Program-made: the position numbers and the translations under genes
Part shown: piece after piece, positions 16,711 to 26,471 of the stretch
Numbering within the stretch: the stretch's first letter is position 1
Layout: every line of letters starts with the position of its first letter
Source of the DNA: Candidatus Thiodiazotropha sp. (ex Codakia rugifera)
Lineage (GTDB): Bacteria > Pseudomonadota > Gammaproteobacteria > Chromatiales > Chromatiaceae
Assembly (NCBI GenBank): GCA_025656675.1
Contig: JAHXHN010000001.1
Location: 525,501-589,500 of the forward strand
Reading direction: 5' to 3'
DNA length: 64,000 nucleotides
Notes under the pieces: generated by a model
The model's input: only the letters and a program-made list of their open reading frames with translations
Database searches by the model: none
Told to the model about the DNA's origin: nothing

Positions 16711-16969
16711 GATCTTTTTTCTTGTCTCGGTTAAACCTGAATCAATTGGTCCAGGTTACAGGTGAATCAAGCTGCTAACTGTAGCAAATATCGAAAAAAA
16801 TGACTCCATTTGTCACATCCCGCCTCCTTACCGAAAGGGCCTGAAATACCTTCATTGACTTGCAATCGGGGAATTATTTGAACAATCGATACCCAAAATA
16901 TTTAAGTTCAGCCCAAATCGACCGATCTAATAGGTAGATGAACACCCATAATGAGCGCCGTAAATACTG

Positions 16970-17491
16970 ATGATCAAACCTCTTCTAGCCGCTGTAATGA
17001 TAGCCATTTATGCCGGACAGCTGTGGGCAGAACAGTTTGTTTTCGATGTCCCGATGCACTCAAAAGGGGCAAGTACCTTCTATATTTCGGGTAAGATCGG
17101 TGATATGCCAGCCACGGAATTCATGGTCGATACCGGTTCCAGCTATATGACCATCAATGAAACCACTCTGGCAGAATTGCAGGTGGCTGGAAACCCCCGC
17201 TATATCCGGAATCTGAAAGGAACACTAGCCAATGGCGCCGAAATGATGGTACCCGTTTATACAATCGCGAATGTACGAATTGGTGATGAGTGTCTTTTGG
17301 ATGAGGTCGATGTAGCGGTATTTCCTGGCAAGACCCGCCAGATTCTTGGACTCAGTGCACTCTTAAAAACAGCACCATTCATCTTTTCCAGTGAGCCGCC
17401 ACAGTTGCAATTAAGTAATTGCCATCTGGCTAAAGTAGAAGTAGCAACCGGCAGCCAGACTCAACTGGCTGCCGGCACAGCAACCCCATAG
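16970..17491 (+). CDS. Periplasmic retropepsin-like aspartic protease (clan AA)
   Basis: 173 residues. An N-terminal signal peptide (MIKPLLAAVMIAIYAGQLWA) is followed by a single retropepsin fold: catalytic triad FMVDTGSSYMTI near residues 54-65, then a typical GxxANGxxxxVPVYTIANVRIG segment and an ILGLSAL psi-loop. It matches the TIGR02281-type proteobacterial secreted or membrane aspartic proteases that act as dimers in the periplasm. Substrate unknown. It is divergent from proA and converges on the EF-hand gene; the last codons form a strong hairpin. Confidence 0.85.
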   Translation: MIKPLLAAVMIAIYAGQLWAEQFVFDVPMHSKGASTFYISGKIGDMPATEFMVDTGSSYMTINETTLAELQVAGNPRYIRNLKGTLANGAEMMVPVYTIANVRIGDECLLDEVDVAVFPGKTRQILGLSALLKTAPFIFSSEPPQLQLSNCHLAKVEVATGSQTQLAAGTATP

Positions 17492-17499
17492 CTGGGGTC
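17448..17499. terminator. Two hairpins at the convergent protease/EF-hand junction
   Basis: CCGGCAGCCAG (17448-17458) pairs with CTGGCTGCCGG (17465-17475) inside the last codons of the protease gene. A second small stem ACCCCA/TGGGGT overlaps its stop codon. No T run is present. The position between convergent genes suggests a bidirectional terminator or 3-prime end protector. Confidence 0.45.
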
Positions 17500-17515
17500 A
17501 CGCTCCTACCCGCAG

Positions 17516-17764
17516 TTATTTGCCTGTAGGCATGCTGGTCTCGAATGCACTGAATTCAGCGGCATCAACTTGACCATCCTGATTCGCATCAGCGGCTTCC
17601 CAACCCTTATACAGCGCTTCGTTTACAGTCGCCTCTTCAGAAGAGATAGCGCCGTCAGCGTTGCTGTCGAGTTTACTGAATGCATCCTCACCGGCAACCA
17701 CTGCGGTGAAGAATCCTGCTGCTACCAGAGCTGCTGCAGCTTGTTGTATGGTTTTCTTTTTCAT
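17516..17764 (-). CDS. Secreted EF-hand protein, copy 1
   Basis: 82 residues from ATG 17764, six bases after GGAG (ATG 17767 is the alternative). A signal peptide (AAAALVAAGFFTAVVA, cleavage before GED) is followed by two EF-hand loops, DSNADGAISSEE and DANQDGQVDAAEF. It is probably a periplasmic calcium-binding protein. It is a tandem paralogue of the next gene, with identical predicted length, shared GED junction and a shared leader sequence upstream. It lies between the protease and holA. Confidence 0.88.
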   Translation of the reverse strand: MKKKTIQQAAAALVAAGFFTAVVAGEDAFSKLDSNADGAISSEEATVNEALYKGWEAADANQDGQVDAAEFSAFETSMPTGK

Positions 17765-18029
17765 CATGTTCTCCTTAACGGATTTTTTAATAGTGTTTCG
17801 ATCCAAAAGCCCTTTTAAGGGGCCTCCGGTGTTTCATGAGACACCTACAGGAAAAGAAATGTGGTGAAATGAATCACAAAATCACAACTTTAATTCCCAG
17901 GTAATCAATGGCCTATTTAACCATCGCTCTTTTCTCGTCTCATGGCTGTACATAAATATGTGATTCTGTTGATCAGCGAATGCTGATCAACGACCTCTAC
18001 CCATCAGATTACTGACAGTGTCAATTCAG

Positions 18030-18278
18030 TTATTTACCCTTAGTACTGTTTACTTCAAATGCACTGAATTCAGCAGCATCAATCTTGCCATCATCGTTGG
18101 CATCCGTTGCTGACCAGGCTTGGTAGAGTTGCTCACTGACAACAGACTCCTCAGCAGAGATGTAACCGTCTGCATTTGCATCCAGCTTTGTGAACTGATC
18201 CTCACCCGCACAGGCAGCGGTAAAGAATCCGCCGGCGATCAAAGCTATAAGCACTTGTTTCATAGTCAATTTTTTCAT
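18030..18278 (-). CDS. Secreted EF-hand protein, copy 2
   Basis: 82 residues from ATG 18278, with the same AAGGAGAATATG context as copy 1. A signal peptide (LIALIAGGFFTAACA) precedes the mature start GEDQFTKLD. The EF-hand loops are DANADGYISAEE and DANDDGKIDAAEF; all calcium-coordinating positions are filled. The cysteine in FTAAC does not fit a lipobox, so a soluble periplasmic product is more likely than a lipoprotein. The 260 bases between the copies contain the copy-1 leader and an A+T-rich stretch; no other gene. Confidence 0.88.
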   Translation of the reverse strand: MKKLTMKQVLIALIAGGFFTAACAGEDQFTKLDANADGYISAEESVVSEQLYQAWSATDANDDGKIDAAEFSAFEVNSTKGK

Positions 18279-18438
18279 CATATTCTCCTTGTTGATAGTT
18301 TTAGATCCAAAGCCCTCTGAATGAGGTCTCTGGTGACAAATGAGACAACGATGGAACAATAAAATGGTTGAAGTGAGTCACAAATAGCAGGAATGCCATT
18401 CGTGGGTGATTAATTCCTACACAAGGGTGTGCAGCAGA

Positions 18439-19449
18439 TCACAGGATAGACAATCCAGCCATACCCCCGGCCAGGTTCTGCATAATCAACCAGGGATCGG
18501 CAGGGGATAGTCCTTTAATTGCTCTGTCTGTATCGGCGCATTCTGATAACAATCCGTACCAATGTCCCGCTCGTTGACCGAGTGCTTTACGCAGTATTGA
18601 CTTCCGTTTCTCCCAAACCCGATGAGCAGCCATGACCTGCTCCACACTGGCGCCGTGCTCTATGGCAGATGCCATTTCAGCAAGATTACGAATCTCTCTG
18701 CTCAAAGCCCATAAAACAACCGCTGGTGCGACGCCTTCCGCCTTCAGGCCCTGCAACATACGACTCCCTTTCGCTAGGTCACCGCTCAGCAACGTGTCGA
18801 CCAAACCAAAAATGTCAAACCTGGCGCTGTCAGCAACGGCTTCGGTGAGCCGCTCTGGATTGATGACGCCTTCACCATACAACAGCAATAATTTTTCAAT
18901 TTCCTGGCTGGCAGCGAGTAGATTACCTTCCACCCGATCTGCAAGCATTTCAACCACTCCGGTCTCTGGAATCAATCCCGCACGTCGCAGTCGTTGCTCA
19001 ATCCAGGGCACCAGACGACGTCCATCCACCGGCCAGATCTGTACAATGACGCCAACACCCTCGATCTTTTTTAGCCACTTGCTATTTGCTTGAGCCCTCT
19101 CCAATTTAGGCAGGGTAATCAAAAGCACTGTGTCTTCAGCCGGACGCTCACAATAGGTGCTCAGTGACTTACTGCCTTCAGTCCCGACCTTGGCACTGCC
19201 AAGACGTAGCTCAAGCAGTCTTCTATCACCAAAAAGAGAGAGACTTTCCGCCGCCGTTGTCAGCGCAGACCAGTCAAAGCCACTGCCCTGATCGAGTACT
19301 TCGCGTTCATTGTATCCTTGCCGACGCGATGCACTGCGTATTTCGTCTACGGCTTCCTGCATTTGCAACGGTTCATCGCCGCTCAACAGATAGATCGGCG
19401 CAAGATCACGTTGCAGGTGGGCATTTAATTGTTCGTTACGTAGGCGCAT
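18439..19449 (-). CDS. holA: DNA polymerase III delta subunit
   Basis: 336 residues, normal HolA length. It is the delta subunit of the clamp-loader complex, which opens the beta sliding clamp. Visible marks: the N-terminal LAPIYLLSGDEPLQMQEAVD, the beta-binding region SLSLFGDRRLLELRL, and LLAASQEIEKLLLLYGEG. ATG 19449 immediately follows the lptE stop, giving the conserved leuS-lptE-holA order. Confidence 0.96.
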   Translation of the reverse strand: MRLRNEQLNAHLQRDLAPIYLLSGDEPLQMQEAVDEIRSASRRQGYNEREVLDQGSGFDWSALTTAAESLSLFGDRRLLELRLGSAKVGTEGSKSLSTYCERPAEDTVLLITLPKLERAQANSKWLKKIEGVGVIVQIWPVDGRRLVPWIEQRLRRAGLIPETGVVEMLADRVEGNLLAASQEIEKLLLLYGEGVINPERLTEAVADSARFDIFGLVDTLLSGDLAKGSRMLQGLKAEGVAPAVVLWALSREIRNLAEMASAIEHGASVEQVMAAHRVWEKRKSILRKALGQRAGHWYGLLSECADTDRAIKGLSPADPWLIMQNLAGGMAGLSIL

Positions 19450-19962
19450 CTAGCGCAACTGGACTTCAAGACGACGGATGATCTGGGACGCCATATCGTT
19501 TCGCATATCGTTTTTCATCAATGCCGCCTCGTTTCTTTGGCCAAGTTCATCACTACCACTGAAACTGAGCTGACGCACAAGCTCCAGTTGCTGTTCCGCT
19601 GCTGTCTCATCGAGCTCTGCAGGGATTAAGCGAAAACTGACCACCAGACGTATTTCATTGTCGAGGGCCTTTCCGTTGGCATCCACGGACAATACCCGGC
19701 TTGAGAACTTCTCCTGAGTGACCAGCAAACTGAACCGGGCAGTCTCGGTATCAGATGCCATCGCCACGCCCCCGTTTTGCAGATCTCGTCTTAAAATAGA
19801 TGCCACACTATCCTGTAAATCGCTTTCCATGACATACAGTCCATTCAGTGCGGTAGAAGGCTGTTGATAGCCTTTCAGGTGAAATCCACACCCCACTAAC
19901 TGAGTCAATACCAGCAGTAACCAGAATGGCTGGAGGCGTGCCAGTCGAAAACTACTTAACAA
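19450..19962 (-). CDS. lptE: LPS assembly lipoprotein LptE
   Basis: 170 residues. The signal peptide ends in a lipobox LVGC, giving mature Cys-Gly-Phe-His-Leu-Lys-Gly, the classic LptE start. It is the outer-membrane plug of the LptD/E translocon that inserts lipopolysaccharide. The start overlaps the end of leuS by 11 bases and the stop abuts holA, as in other gammaproteobacteria. Confidence 0.95.
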   Translation of the reverse strand: MLSSFRLARLQPFWLLLVLTQLVGCGFHLKGYQQPSTALNGLYVMESDLQDSVASILRRDLQNGGVAMASDTETARFSLLVTQEKFSSRVLSVDANGKALDNEIRLVVSFRLIPAELDETAAEQQLELVRQLSFSGSDELGQRNEAALMKNDMRNDMASQIIRRLEVQLR

Positions 19963-22534
19963 CGATATTCACCAGCTTATTCGGTACAACAATCACCTTT
20001 CGTACTGTCCCCCCATCCATAAAACGCTGTACGTTCTCATTCTCCAACGCAATGGTTTCTGCAACCGATTTTTCAGCATCTGCAGGTACCTGGATGGTCG
20101 CTCTAACCTTACCATTAACCTGCACCACATAGGGCAGACTCTCCTGCTTCAAGGCGGTCTCATCAGGTTGAGGCCAATCGCTGTCGAGTATTTCATCGCC
20201 ATACTCCAACTCACGCCACAACTGATGGGTGATATGGGGTGCAATGGGAGCCAACAGCCGTAACACCAGGGATACACCCTCTATCAATACCTGCTGATCA
20301 GCCGTTGTTTTACCCAGTTTATAGAGGATATTTATCATCCCCATAGAAGCGGATACCACATTGTTGAAACGTTGTCGTTCGTAGTCGTAGAGGGCTTTTT
20401 TCAGCAATTCGTGCAGCTCACGCCGAGCTGTTTTCTGGGGCTCTGCAAGATCAACTGACTCTTTCCCAGGAGCCATAAACCCGGCCTGATGGGTTTCAGC
20501 CAAGGTCCACAACCGTTTCAGAAAACGGTGAGCGCCCTCCACACTCTCATCATTCCACTCCAGGGATTGGTCAGGCGGGGAGGTGAACATGGTATAGAGG
20601 CGCACCGTATCAGCACCATAGCGATCGATGAGGGTCTGAGGATCAATGCCATTGTTCTTGGACTTCGACATCTTCTCTATTCCACCAATGACCACCGGTT
20701 GACCATCTTCCTGCAGACGCGCAGAGAGTGGACGGCCTTTATCGTCACACGTCACCTCAACCTCAGCTGGGTTGTACCAATGTTTGGAACCGTCGCTCTG
20801 ATCCCTGTAGTAGGTATCGGCAACCACCATCCCCTGGGTTAAGAGACGGGTAAACGGCTCGTTACTCTTCACCAATCCAGCATCTCGCAGCAACTTGTGA
20901 TAGAAACGGGCATACAGCAGATGCAGCACCGCATGCTCAATACCGCCGACATAGTGATCTACCGGAAGCCAGTAATCCGCCCGTTCATCGAGCATGGTAT
21001 CGGCGCCAGGGCAAGTATAGCGTGCGTAGTACCAACTCGACTCCATGAAGGTATCGAAGGTGTCGGTTTCACGCTGCGCTTTGCTGCCGCATTGTGGGCA
21101 GAGACAGTCTGAAAATGCTGGATTGTTCTTGATCGGATTGATGGTATTTTCGTCGTAGACGATATCCTCAGGCAGGCGTACCGGTAAATCCTCCAGAGGA
21201 ACGGGGACCAAGTCGCAATTATCACAGTAGATCATGGGGATTGGAGTGCCCCAGTATCGCTGACGTGAAACACCCCAGTCGCGCAACCGATACTGCTTGG
21301 TTTTCTCACCCTTGCCTCGTTCCTGCAACCACTCGGCAATGGCGTCGAAGGCAGCGGCAGATGTCAGCCCATTGAATGGCCCTGAGTCCTGCAACACACC
21401 CTGCTCAGTATAGGCGGCTGTTTGAATATCCAAAGCAGAGCCATCTGCCGGATGGATCACTTGCTTGATGGCAATTCCGTATTGCCGCGCAAAGGCATGA
21501 TCGCGCTCATCATGACCGGGCACCGCCATCACGGCTCCCGTGCCATACCCCATCAGCACAAAATTTGCGGCATAGATAGGTACCTTTTCACCACTCACCG
21601 GATGGATGGCATGGATCCCAAGGGGTATACCCTTCTTTTCGATGGTCTCCAGTTCGGCCTCCGAAGTCCCTCCTTGGCGGCACTCATCAATGAATGCGGA
21701 CAGCTGATTATCCTCCGCAGCAGCCTTCAGGGCCAAGGGATGCTCAGCCGCTACCGCCACGTAGGTCACACCCATCAAGGTGTCTGGACGGGTCGTATAG
21801 ATGGTCAAGCGCTCATCTGAGCCCTCGATGCCAAATTCCATCTGTACGCCAAAGGAACGACCAATCCAGTTACGCTGCATTGTACGTACCTGATCGGGCC
21901 AGCCCACCAGATTGTCGATCTCATCGAGAAGCTCATCGGCATATTCGGTGATCTTTACAAACCACTGGGGTATCTCTCGACGCTCCACCAGAGCACCGGA
22001 ACGCCAACCCCGACCATCGATCACCTGTTCATTGGCCAACACCGTCTGATCCACAGGGTCCCAGTTAACCACCGCATTCTTACGATAGACCAGACCCTTC
22101 TTGAAGAGCTCGGTGAAGAGCCACTGCTCCCACTTGTAATAGTCCGGCTGGCAGGTGGCCAGCTCCCGTTGCCAGTCGTACCCAAAACCGAGTCGGATCA
22201 GCTGGCGCTTCATATAACCGATATTGTCATATGTCCAGCCTGCAGGAGCGACCCGGTTTTTCAGCGCCGCATTCTCCGCTGGTAGTCCAAATGCATCCCA
22301 GCCCATCGGCTGTAGCACATTTTTACCCAGCATGCGCTGGTAACGGGCAATTACGTCACCGATTGTATAGTTGCGTACATGTCCCATGTGCAGCTTACCG
22401 CTGGGATAGGGAAACATGGAGAGACAGTAAAACTTCTCCTGATCAGGATTTTCTGTAACCTCAAAGGTCTTCTCTTTTTCCCAATATGACTGAGCCGCCG
22501 CCTCGACGGCAGTGGGGTCGTAACTCTTCTGCAT
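19952..22534 (-). CDS. leuS: Leucyl-tRNA synthetase
   Basis: 860 residues, full length. Class I synthetase motifs: [16 protein letters not shown] (HIGH, about residues 42-57) and KMSKSKN (about 621). The editing domain is present ([16 protein letters not shown], and [15 protein letters not shown]), as is the Zn-like cysteine cluster [17 protein letters not shown]. It charges tRNA-Leu in the cytoplasm. It is first gene of the leuS-lptE-holA unit. Confidence 0.98.
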   Translation of the reverse strand: MQKSYDPTAVEAAAQSYWEKEKTFEVTENPDQEKFYCLSMFPYPSGKLHMGHVRNYTIGDVIARYQRMLGKNVLQPMGWDAFGLPAENAALKNRVAPAGWTYDNIGYMKRQLIRLGFGYDWQRELATCQPDYYKWEQWLFTELFKKGLVYRKNAVVNWDPVDQTVLANEQVIDGRGWRSGALVERREIPQWFVKITEYADELLDEIDNLVGWPDQVRTMQRNWIGRSFGVQMEFGIEGSDERLTIYTTRPDTLMGVTYVAVAAEHPLALKAAAEDNQLSAFIDECRQGGTSEAELETIEKKGIPLGIHAIHPVSGEKVPIYAANFVLMGYGTGAVMAVPGHDERDHAFARQYGIAIKQVIHPADGSALDIQTAAYTEQGVLQDSGPFNGLTSAAAFDAIAEWLQERGKGEKTKQYRLRDWGVSRQRYWGTPIPMIYCDNCDLVPVPLEDLPVRLPEDIVYDENTINPIKNNPAFSDCLCPQCGSKAQRETDTFDTFMESSWYYARYTCPGADTMLDERADYWLPVDHYVGGIEHAVLHLLYARFYHKLLRDAGLVKSNEPFTRLLTQGMVVADTYYRDQSDGSKHWYNPAEVEVTCDDKGRPLSARLQEDGQPVVIGGIEKMSKSKNNGIDPQTLIDRYGADTVRLYTMFTSPPDQSLEWNDESVEGAHRFLKRLWTLAETHQAGFMAPGKESVDLAEPQKTARRELHELLKKALYDYERQRFNNVVSASMGMINILYKLGKTTADQQVLIEGVSLVLRLLAPIAPHITHQLWRELEYGDEILDSDWPQPDETALKQESLPYVVQVNGKVRATIQVPADAEKSVAETIALENENVQRFMDGGTVRKVIVVPNKLVNIVVK

Positions 22535-22669
22535 GATCTGGTCCGAATGGATTGTTGTTACGGCAATCGCGGAAGGATACCGCAGCTGGCGCGCAACAGA
22601 AAGAGACCTGGTGGTGAGATACTATTTCCTGACCCGTACAAAATCTGTTCCACTGATCAGATTTGAGGC

Positions 22670-23101
22670 CTAAGATGCCAGCTTCTTCGCATCATTCAAA
22701 GCTACAAACATACTATCGATAACCCGATCGATCACATCCAGCCAGGCCGCAAGGACCTGATCGCTGAACTCCTCGTCATAGAACTTCACGGCATCCAATA
22801 GGGCCTCTTCCCACATGGTGAAGTGTCGGCGTTGCACATTCAGGCGATGATGTATTCTTCCAAGCATCTCGATATAGAGTCCAAGTCCCGGTCGACCTTC
22901 AGCCGACTCCGCAAGCATATGCAGCGTCTCACGTAGCTTTTTCTTCAGTTGCGGCATATCCCTGTTTTGAAAAAAAGCAGCGATCTCCTCTGACTCGCTG
23001 ATAAAATTATCATAAAAGCGATCAAAAAAGGCCTCGGAGGCTGTCACCCTCTGAAGGCTCTGGCGGAATATTTCAAGATGGTTTTTTTGTATTACTGGCA
23101 T
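22670..23101 (-). CDS. Single-domain globin-like protein
   Basis: 143 residues, helical, matching the bacterial globin fold: RFYDNFISESEEIAAFF for the B-C-D region, and a proximal His candidate at H84 or H85 in MLGRIHHRLNV (F helix), then FTMWEEALLDAV. Heme-binding oxygen or nitric oxide handling is the family role; residues for enzymatic chemistry cannot be assigned by eye. It is a monocistronic gene between leuS and the polysaccharide locus. Confidence 0.78.
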   Translation of the reverse strand: MPVIQKNHLEIFRQSLQRVTASEAFFDRFYDNFISESEEIAAFFQNRDMPQLKKKLRETLHMLAESAEGRPGLGLYIEMLGRIHHRLNVQRRHFTMWEEALLDAVKFYDEEFSDQVLAAWLDVIDRVIDSMFVALNDAKKLAS

Positions 23102-23259
23102 ACCGATTACCCATTATCTCCCTATACTTATCGGCCAGGACTACCCAGACATTAAGGGAAATGCACCGCTGAGTATTCAAGAGATGGTATATTACCCTGA
23201 TAAACGCTAAATAAGAGGCCTTATTCGTTAACTTTTTTAAATATCACCCTTTGTAAATA

Positions 23260-23334
23260 ATGAGCGAAACAAGCCTGATACTGGAAGAAAAACATGCCGT
23301 CATGGAAGAGATCCTGCGAGTGCTGATGCGATGA
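23260..23334 (+). CDS. Possible 24-codon ORF overlapping GT2 start
   Basis: ATG at 23260, 24 codons (MSETSLILEEKHAVMEEILR to VLMR), TGA at 23332-23334 overlapping the glycosyltransferase ATG (23331) as ATGA. The overlap would couple translation. No good ribosome site precedes the ATG. It could be a leader peptide, a chance ORF, or the remnant of an upstream gene. Confidence 0.25.
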   Translation: MSETSLILEEKHAVMEEILRVLMR

Positions 23335-24284
23335 AGCTGATAATACAGATCCCCTGCTATAACGAAGAAAAAACCCTGGCGCTTGCTCTGGCGGAACTTC
23401 CCAGAGAGGTTCCCGGGTTCGAGCAGGTGGAATGGCTGGTCATTGATGATGGCAGCACCGATGAAACCCGGAAAGTTGCCCGTGAACAAGGGGTCGATCA
23501 CATTGTGGGCTACACACGAAACCAGGGATTGGCTAGAGGGTTTATGTTAGGTTTGGATGCCTGTGTTCGGCAAGGTGCAGATGTGATTGTCAACACCGAT
23601 GCTGACAATCAGTATGATGCCAGCTACATACCCAACCTCACACAGCCGATTCTTGATGGTAAAGCTGACATGGTCATTGGCGCCAGACCCATTCAGATGA
23701 TCGAGCACTTTTCATTCAGTAAAAAGATACTACAACGCCTGGGAAGCAGCGTTGTTCGCAAGATCAGCCACACCAACATTCCCGATGCACCCAGCGGATT
23801 TCGTGCGTTCAGCCGAGATGCCGCCATGAAATTGAATGTTTTCAACGAATATACCTACACCCTTGAAACCATCATCCAGGCCGGTATGAAGCAGATGGCC
23901 GTCACCTCGGTACCTGTCGAGGTCAACGATGATCTCAGGCCATCAAAACTGGTTAAAAGCATCAGCAGCTATATCAAGAAATCGATCATTACCATGCTGC
24001 GGATCTTTGTGGTCTACAAACCATTCCGCTTTTTTCTAGCCATAGGCCTGGCGCTGTTCAGCATGGGTCTGATACTGGGCTTAAGATTCCTCTATTTTTA
24101 CCTGTTTGGTGATGGACAGGGACATATCCAGTCAGTGGTGCTTGCCGGTGTCATGATGGGCATAGGTTTCCAAACATTCTTGGTGGCTTTCGTTGCCGAC
24201 CTGCTGAGTGTCAACCGCAAGCTGCTGGAAGAGGTCCAGTACAGGTTGAGAAAACTGGAATCACAACCTGATCAAGGTGAGTAG
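23331..24284 (+). CDS. GT2 glycosyltransferase, dolichyl/polyprenyl-phosphate sugar synthase type
   Basis: 317 residues. A GT-A domain of about 230 residues (IQIPCYNEEKTL, LVIDDGSTDETR, metal-binding VNTDADNQYD) is followed by two C-terminal transmembrane helices (FFLAIGLALFSMGLILGLRF and a second near 270-290). The layout matches DPM1-like enzymes that load a sugar from a nucleotide donor onto undecaprenyl phosphate at the inner membrane. It faces the convergent WecA-like gene 6 bases away, at the left end of the polysaccharide locus. Confidence 0.88.
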   Translation: MKLIIQIPCYNEEKTLALALAELPREVPGFEQVEWLVIDDGSTDETRKVAREQGVDHIVGYTRNQGLARGFMLGLDACVRQGADVIVNTDADNQYDASYIPNLTQPILDGKADMVIGARPIQMIEHFSFSKKILQRLGSSVVRKISHTNIPDAPSGFRAFSRDAAMKLNVFNEYTYTLETIIQAGMKQMAVTSVPVEVNDDLRPSKLVKSISSYIKKSIITMLRIFVVYKPFRFFLAIGLALFSMGLILGLRFLYFYLFGDGQGHIQSVVLAGVMMGIGFQTFLVAFVADLLSVNRKLLEEVQYRLRKLESQPDQGE

Positions 24285-24290
24285 CCACGA

Positions 24291-25352
24291 TCAATCCAAC
24301 CCGGCACCTACTCGCCTGACCAGAAACAGCAAGGGCAGAAAGGCCACAAAAGTCAGCAACAATCCATAGCCCGGCTTCACCGATGCCAACCATGCCAAGG
24401 GAAGCAGCCAGCATAGGTTTATCAGAAAACTCCGTATAACAACCCATCTATGCGCTTCGGTACGGGCTTGCTCAGTGGACATACCGGCACGGCTGTAGAG
24501 CGCATAGCGTTGGCGGGCCAGAATCTGATAAGCATGTTTGGCATGTGGTTCGTACCATCTCTCACCCCTCAGGATCCTCACCCCCAGAGTCCAGCTCGCA
24601 TCAACCACGAACAGGCCGAGAAGGATCAACCAGCTCCATACGGAAATAGTAAAAAACTGGGTTGTGTAGAGTGCGAAAACACCCAGGGAAAAGCCAAGAA
24701 AACCACTTGCCGCATCCCCCATGAAAATCTTAGCCGGTGGCCAGTTCCAAAGCAGAAAACCAGTTATGCTCAATGCCAGCATAAGCAACCAGATAGTCAC
24801 CTCCTGGCCGGACTGGTTCAGCAACAGAATAATCACAGCCCCGCACAGTACGGATATCGCCTGGAGGCTGGCGATGCCGTCTATACCATCCATGAAGTTG
24901 TAGAGATTCAATAACCATACAAGGGCGATGACAAACAGGGCGTTCAACCACCAACCATCCGTTAACAAACCTATTCCAAGATCGACAGGCGGCACTCCCA
25001 GCAACCACACGACAACAGCCGCTGCCAATATGTGAACAAGAAAGCGCAGCCAAATGGGAACATGTCGATGGTCATCGATAAACCCAATCAAGGCTACCAG
25101 ACCGCCGCCCAGAAGAAGAGAGATGAATAATTTATCGGCAAGGTATGTACCTGAGGCAGGATAAACAAATGACCATACCAATACAGCAAGATAGACAAGG
25201 ACGAATGCCACACCACCACCACGTGGAGTTTCGATGTTATGGGAGCTGCGACTGTTGGGCCGGTCCATCAAACCTCGTCGTAGGGCATAGGCACGTGCCA
25301 CTCCCGTCAAGCCGGCTGATAGGATAAAAACCAGGCCAGTCAGCCAAAGCAA
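24291..25352 (-). CDS. Polyprenyl-phosphate sugar-1-phosphate transferase (MraY/WecA family)
   Basis: 353 residues, about ten membrane helices. Family marks: DRPNSRSSHNIETPRGGG after the first helix, YNFMDGIDGIASLQ (catalytic Asp/Mg) and FMGDAASGFLGFSLG. It transfers a HexNAc-1-phosphate-type sugar to undecaprenyl phosphate to prime O-antigen or other glycan synthesis. This version, with RSSH/PRGGG, resembles WbpL/WbcO types. The start is TTG at 25352, supported by GAGG 8 bases upstream. It lies downstream of the epimerase gene on the same strand; such an epimerase often supplies the sugar. Confidence 0.9.
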   Translation of the reverse strand: MLWLTGLVFILSAGLTGVARAYALRRGLMDRPNSRSSHNIETPRGGGVAFVLVYLAVLVWSFVYPASGTYLADKLFISLLLGGGLVALIGFIDDHRHVPIWLRFLVHILAAAVVVWLLGVPPVDLGIGLLTDGWWLNALFVIALVWLLNLYNFMDGIDGIASLQAISVLCGAVIILLLNQSGQEVTIWLLMLALSITGFLLWNWPPAKIFMGDAASGFLGFSLGVFALYTTQFFTISVWSWLILLGLFVVDASWTLGVRILRGERWYEPHAKHAYQILARQRYALYSRAGMSTEQARTEAHRWVVIRSFLINLCWLLPLAWLASVKPGYGLLLTFVAFLPLLFLVRRVGAGLD

Positions 25353-25517
25353 GGCGGCATCCTCTGATACAAAGATTCACACACTTTCATCCTAGAATCC
25401 GTTGTTGAACATGGATTTTTTGCAAAATCATGTAGCGTCCCACAATTCGTCCAATGGGTGCGGGAAAAACCCAGTAATTGATTCATCATTACATTAGCTT
25501 ACGTCAGATAACAGCAG

Positions 25518-26471
25518 TCAACTGCGGGATCCAGGATCATCATTTACCATTGCCGCCAGGGCGCTATCCACATCGATAACCGGCTTCCACCCCAGCAACT
25601 TTTTATTTTTTTCGATATCCACCTGCAGGTCACCGGTGAGTCTTTCAATGATTCCAGAGCGTCCTGTCATCCTCCCCGCAAACCGCAACATTCCCACCGG
25701 CACATGAACCAGTCGGGCAGACAGTCCCATTCCTGCTGCCAACTTGCGGATAAGCTGAGGTGTCGACAGATCATGGCCATCCGAGACTAAAAACACCTCA
25801 CCCGCTGCTGCAGGATGGTCAATACAGCAACGTAGAAAATCGGTTAAGTTATCGATACTCACCAGACTACGATGATTGTTCACACTTGCCAGCGGCAAAG
25901 GTAAACGCCGCCGGATCAAACCGGTTAATCGTTGTAGATTACCTTTCACGCCACTGCCATAGATGAGTACCGGGCGAATAATCACACATTCCAGGCCTGT
26001 CTCATCTGCAATTTCTTGTAGTGCCTGCTCCGCCTCCCACTTTGATTGACCATAAGGGTCTTCAGGCAACGCGGCATCGTCTGCATGAAAAGGTGTCCCA
26101 CAGGTTTTTTCACCATTCACCTTGATACTGCTTATATAAATCAGACGTCTCACTCCGGCCATAGCTGCCTGCCTGGCAAGGGCACAACTGCCTGCCACAT
26201 TCACATGACGAAATGCATTGATGGGGTCGGCCTCAGACTCCTGCATCACATGGACTCTAGCCGCAAGATGAATTACTGTATCCATACCCTCCAAAGCGCT
26301 GTGCCAATCGGTATCATTATCGATAGTCCCAACCTCAACCTGATCACACACCGCCCATCCCCGCTTGTAAGTGCGCATTGCCGCACGCACCCTGTAACCC
26401 TGAGATACAAGATAGCGACAAAGGTGCTGACCGACAAAACCGCTAGCACCGGTAACAATCACACTGCTCAC
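25518..26471 (-). CDS. NAD-dependent sugar epimerase/reductase (extended SDR)
   Basis: 317 residues. An N-terminal Rossmann motif TGASGFVGQHL (residues 7-17) and the SDR active site YGQSKWEAE (Tyr-x3-Lys, about residue 143) place it with UDP-hexose 4-epimerases and WbpK/Gne-like reductases. It likely converts a UDP-HexNAc for the WecA-like transferase downstream. The start is GTG at 26471, overlapping the upstream glycosyltransferase stop by GTGA, so the two are coupled. Confidence 0.88.
   Translation of the reverse strand: MSSVIVTGASGFVGQHLCRYLVSQGYRVRAAMRTYKRGWAVCDQVEVGTIDNDTDWHSALEGMDTVIHLAARVHVMQESEADPINAFRHVNVAGSCALARQAAMAGVRRLIYISSIKVNGEKTCGTPFHADDAALPEDPYGQSKWEAEQALQEIADETGLECVIIRPVLIYGSGVKGNLQRLTGLIRRRLPLPLASVNNHRSLVSIDNLTDFLRCCIDHPAAAGEVFLVSDGHDLSTPQLIRKLAAGMGLSARLVHVPVGMLRFAGRMTGRSGIIERLTGDLQVDIEKNKKLLGWKPVIDVDSALAAMVNDDPGSRS

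Noticed and set aside
17448-17475. Perfect hairpin inside the last codons of the retropepsin gene as a regulatory RNA
   Set aside because: Position between convergent genes suggests 3-prime end function; no support for a separate RNA gene.
17516-18278. EF-hand copy 2 as a lipoprotein because of Cys in FTAAC
   Set aside because: Position -3 is Thr and the mature GED start matches copy 1, which has no Cys; signal peptidase I cleavage is more likely.
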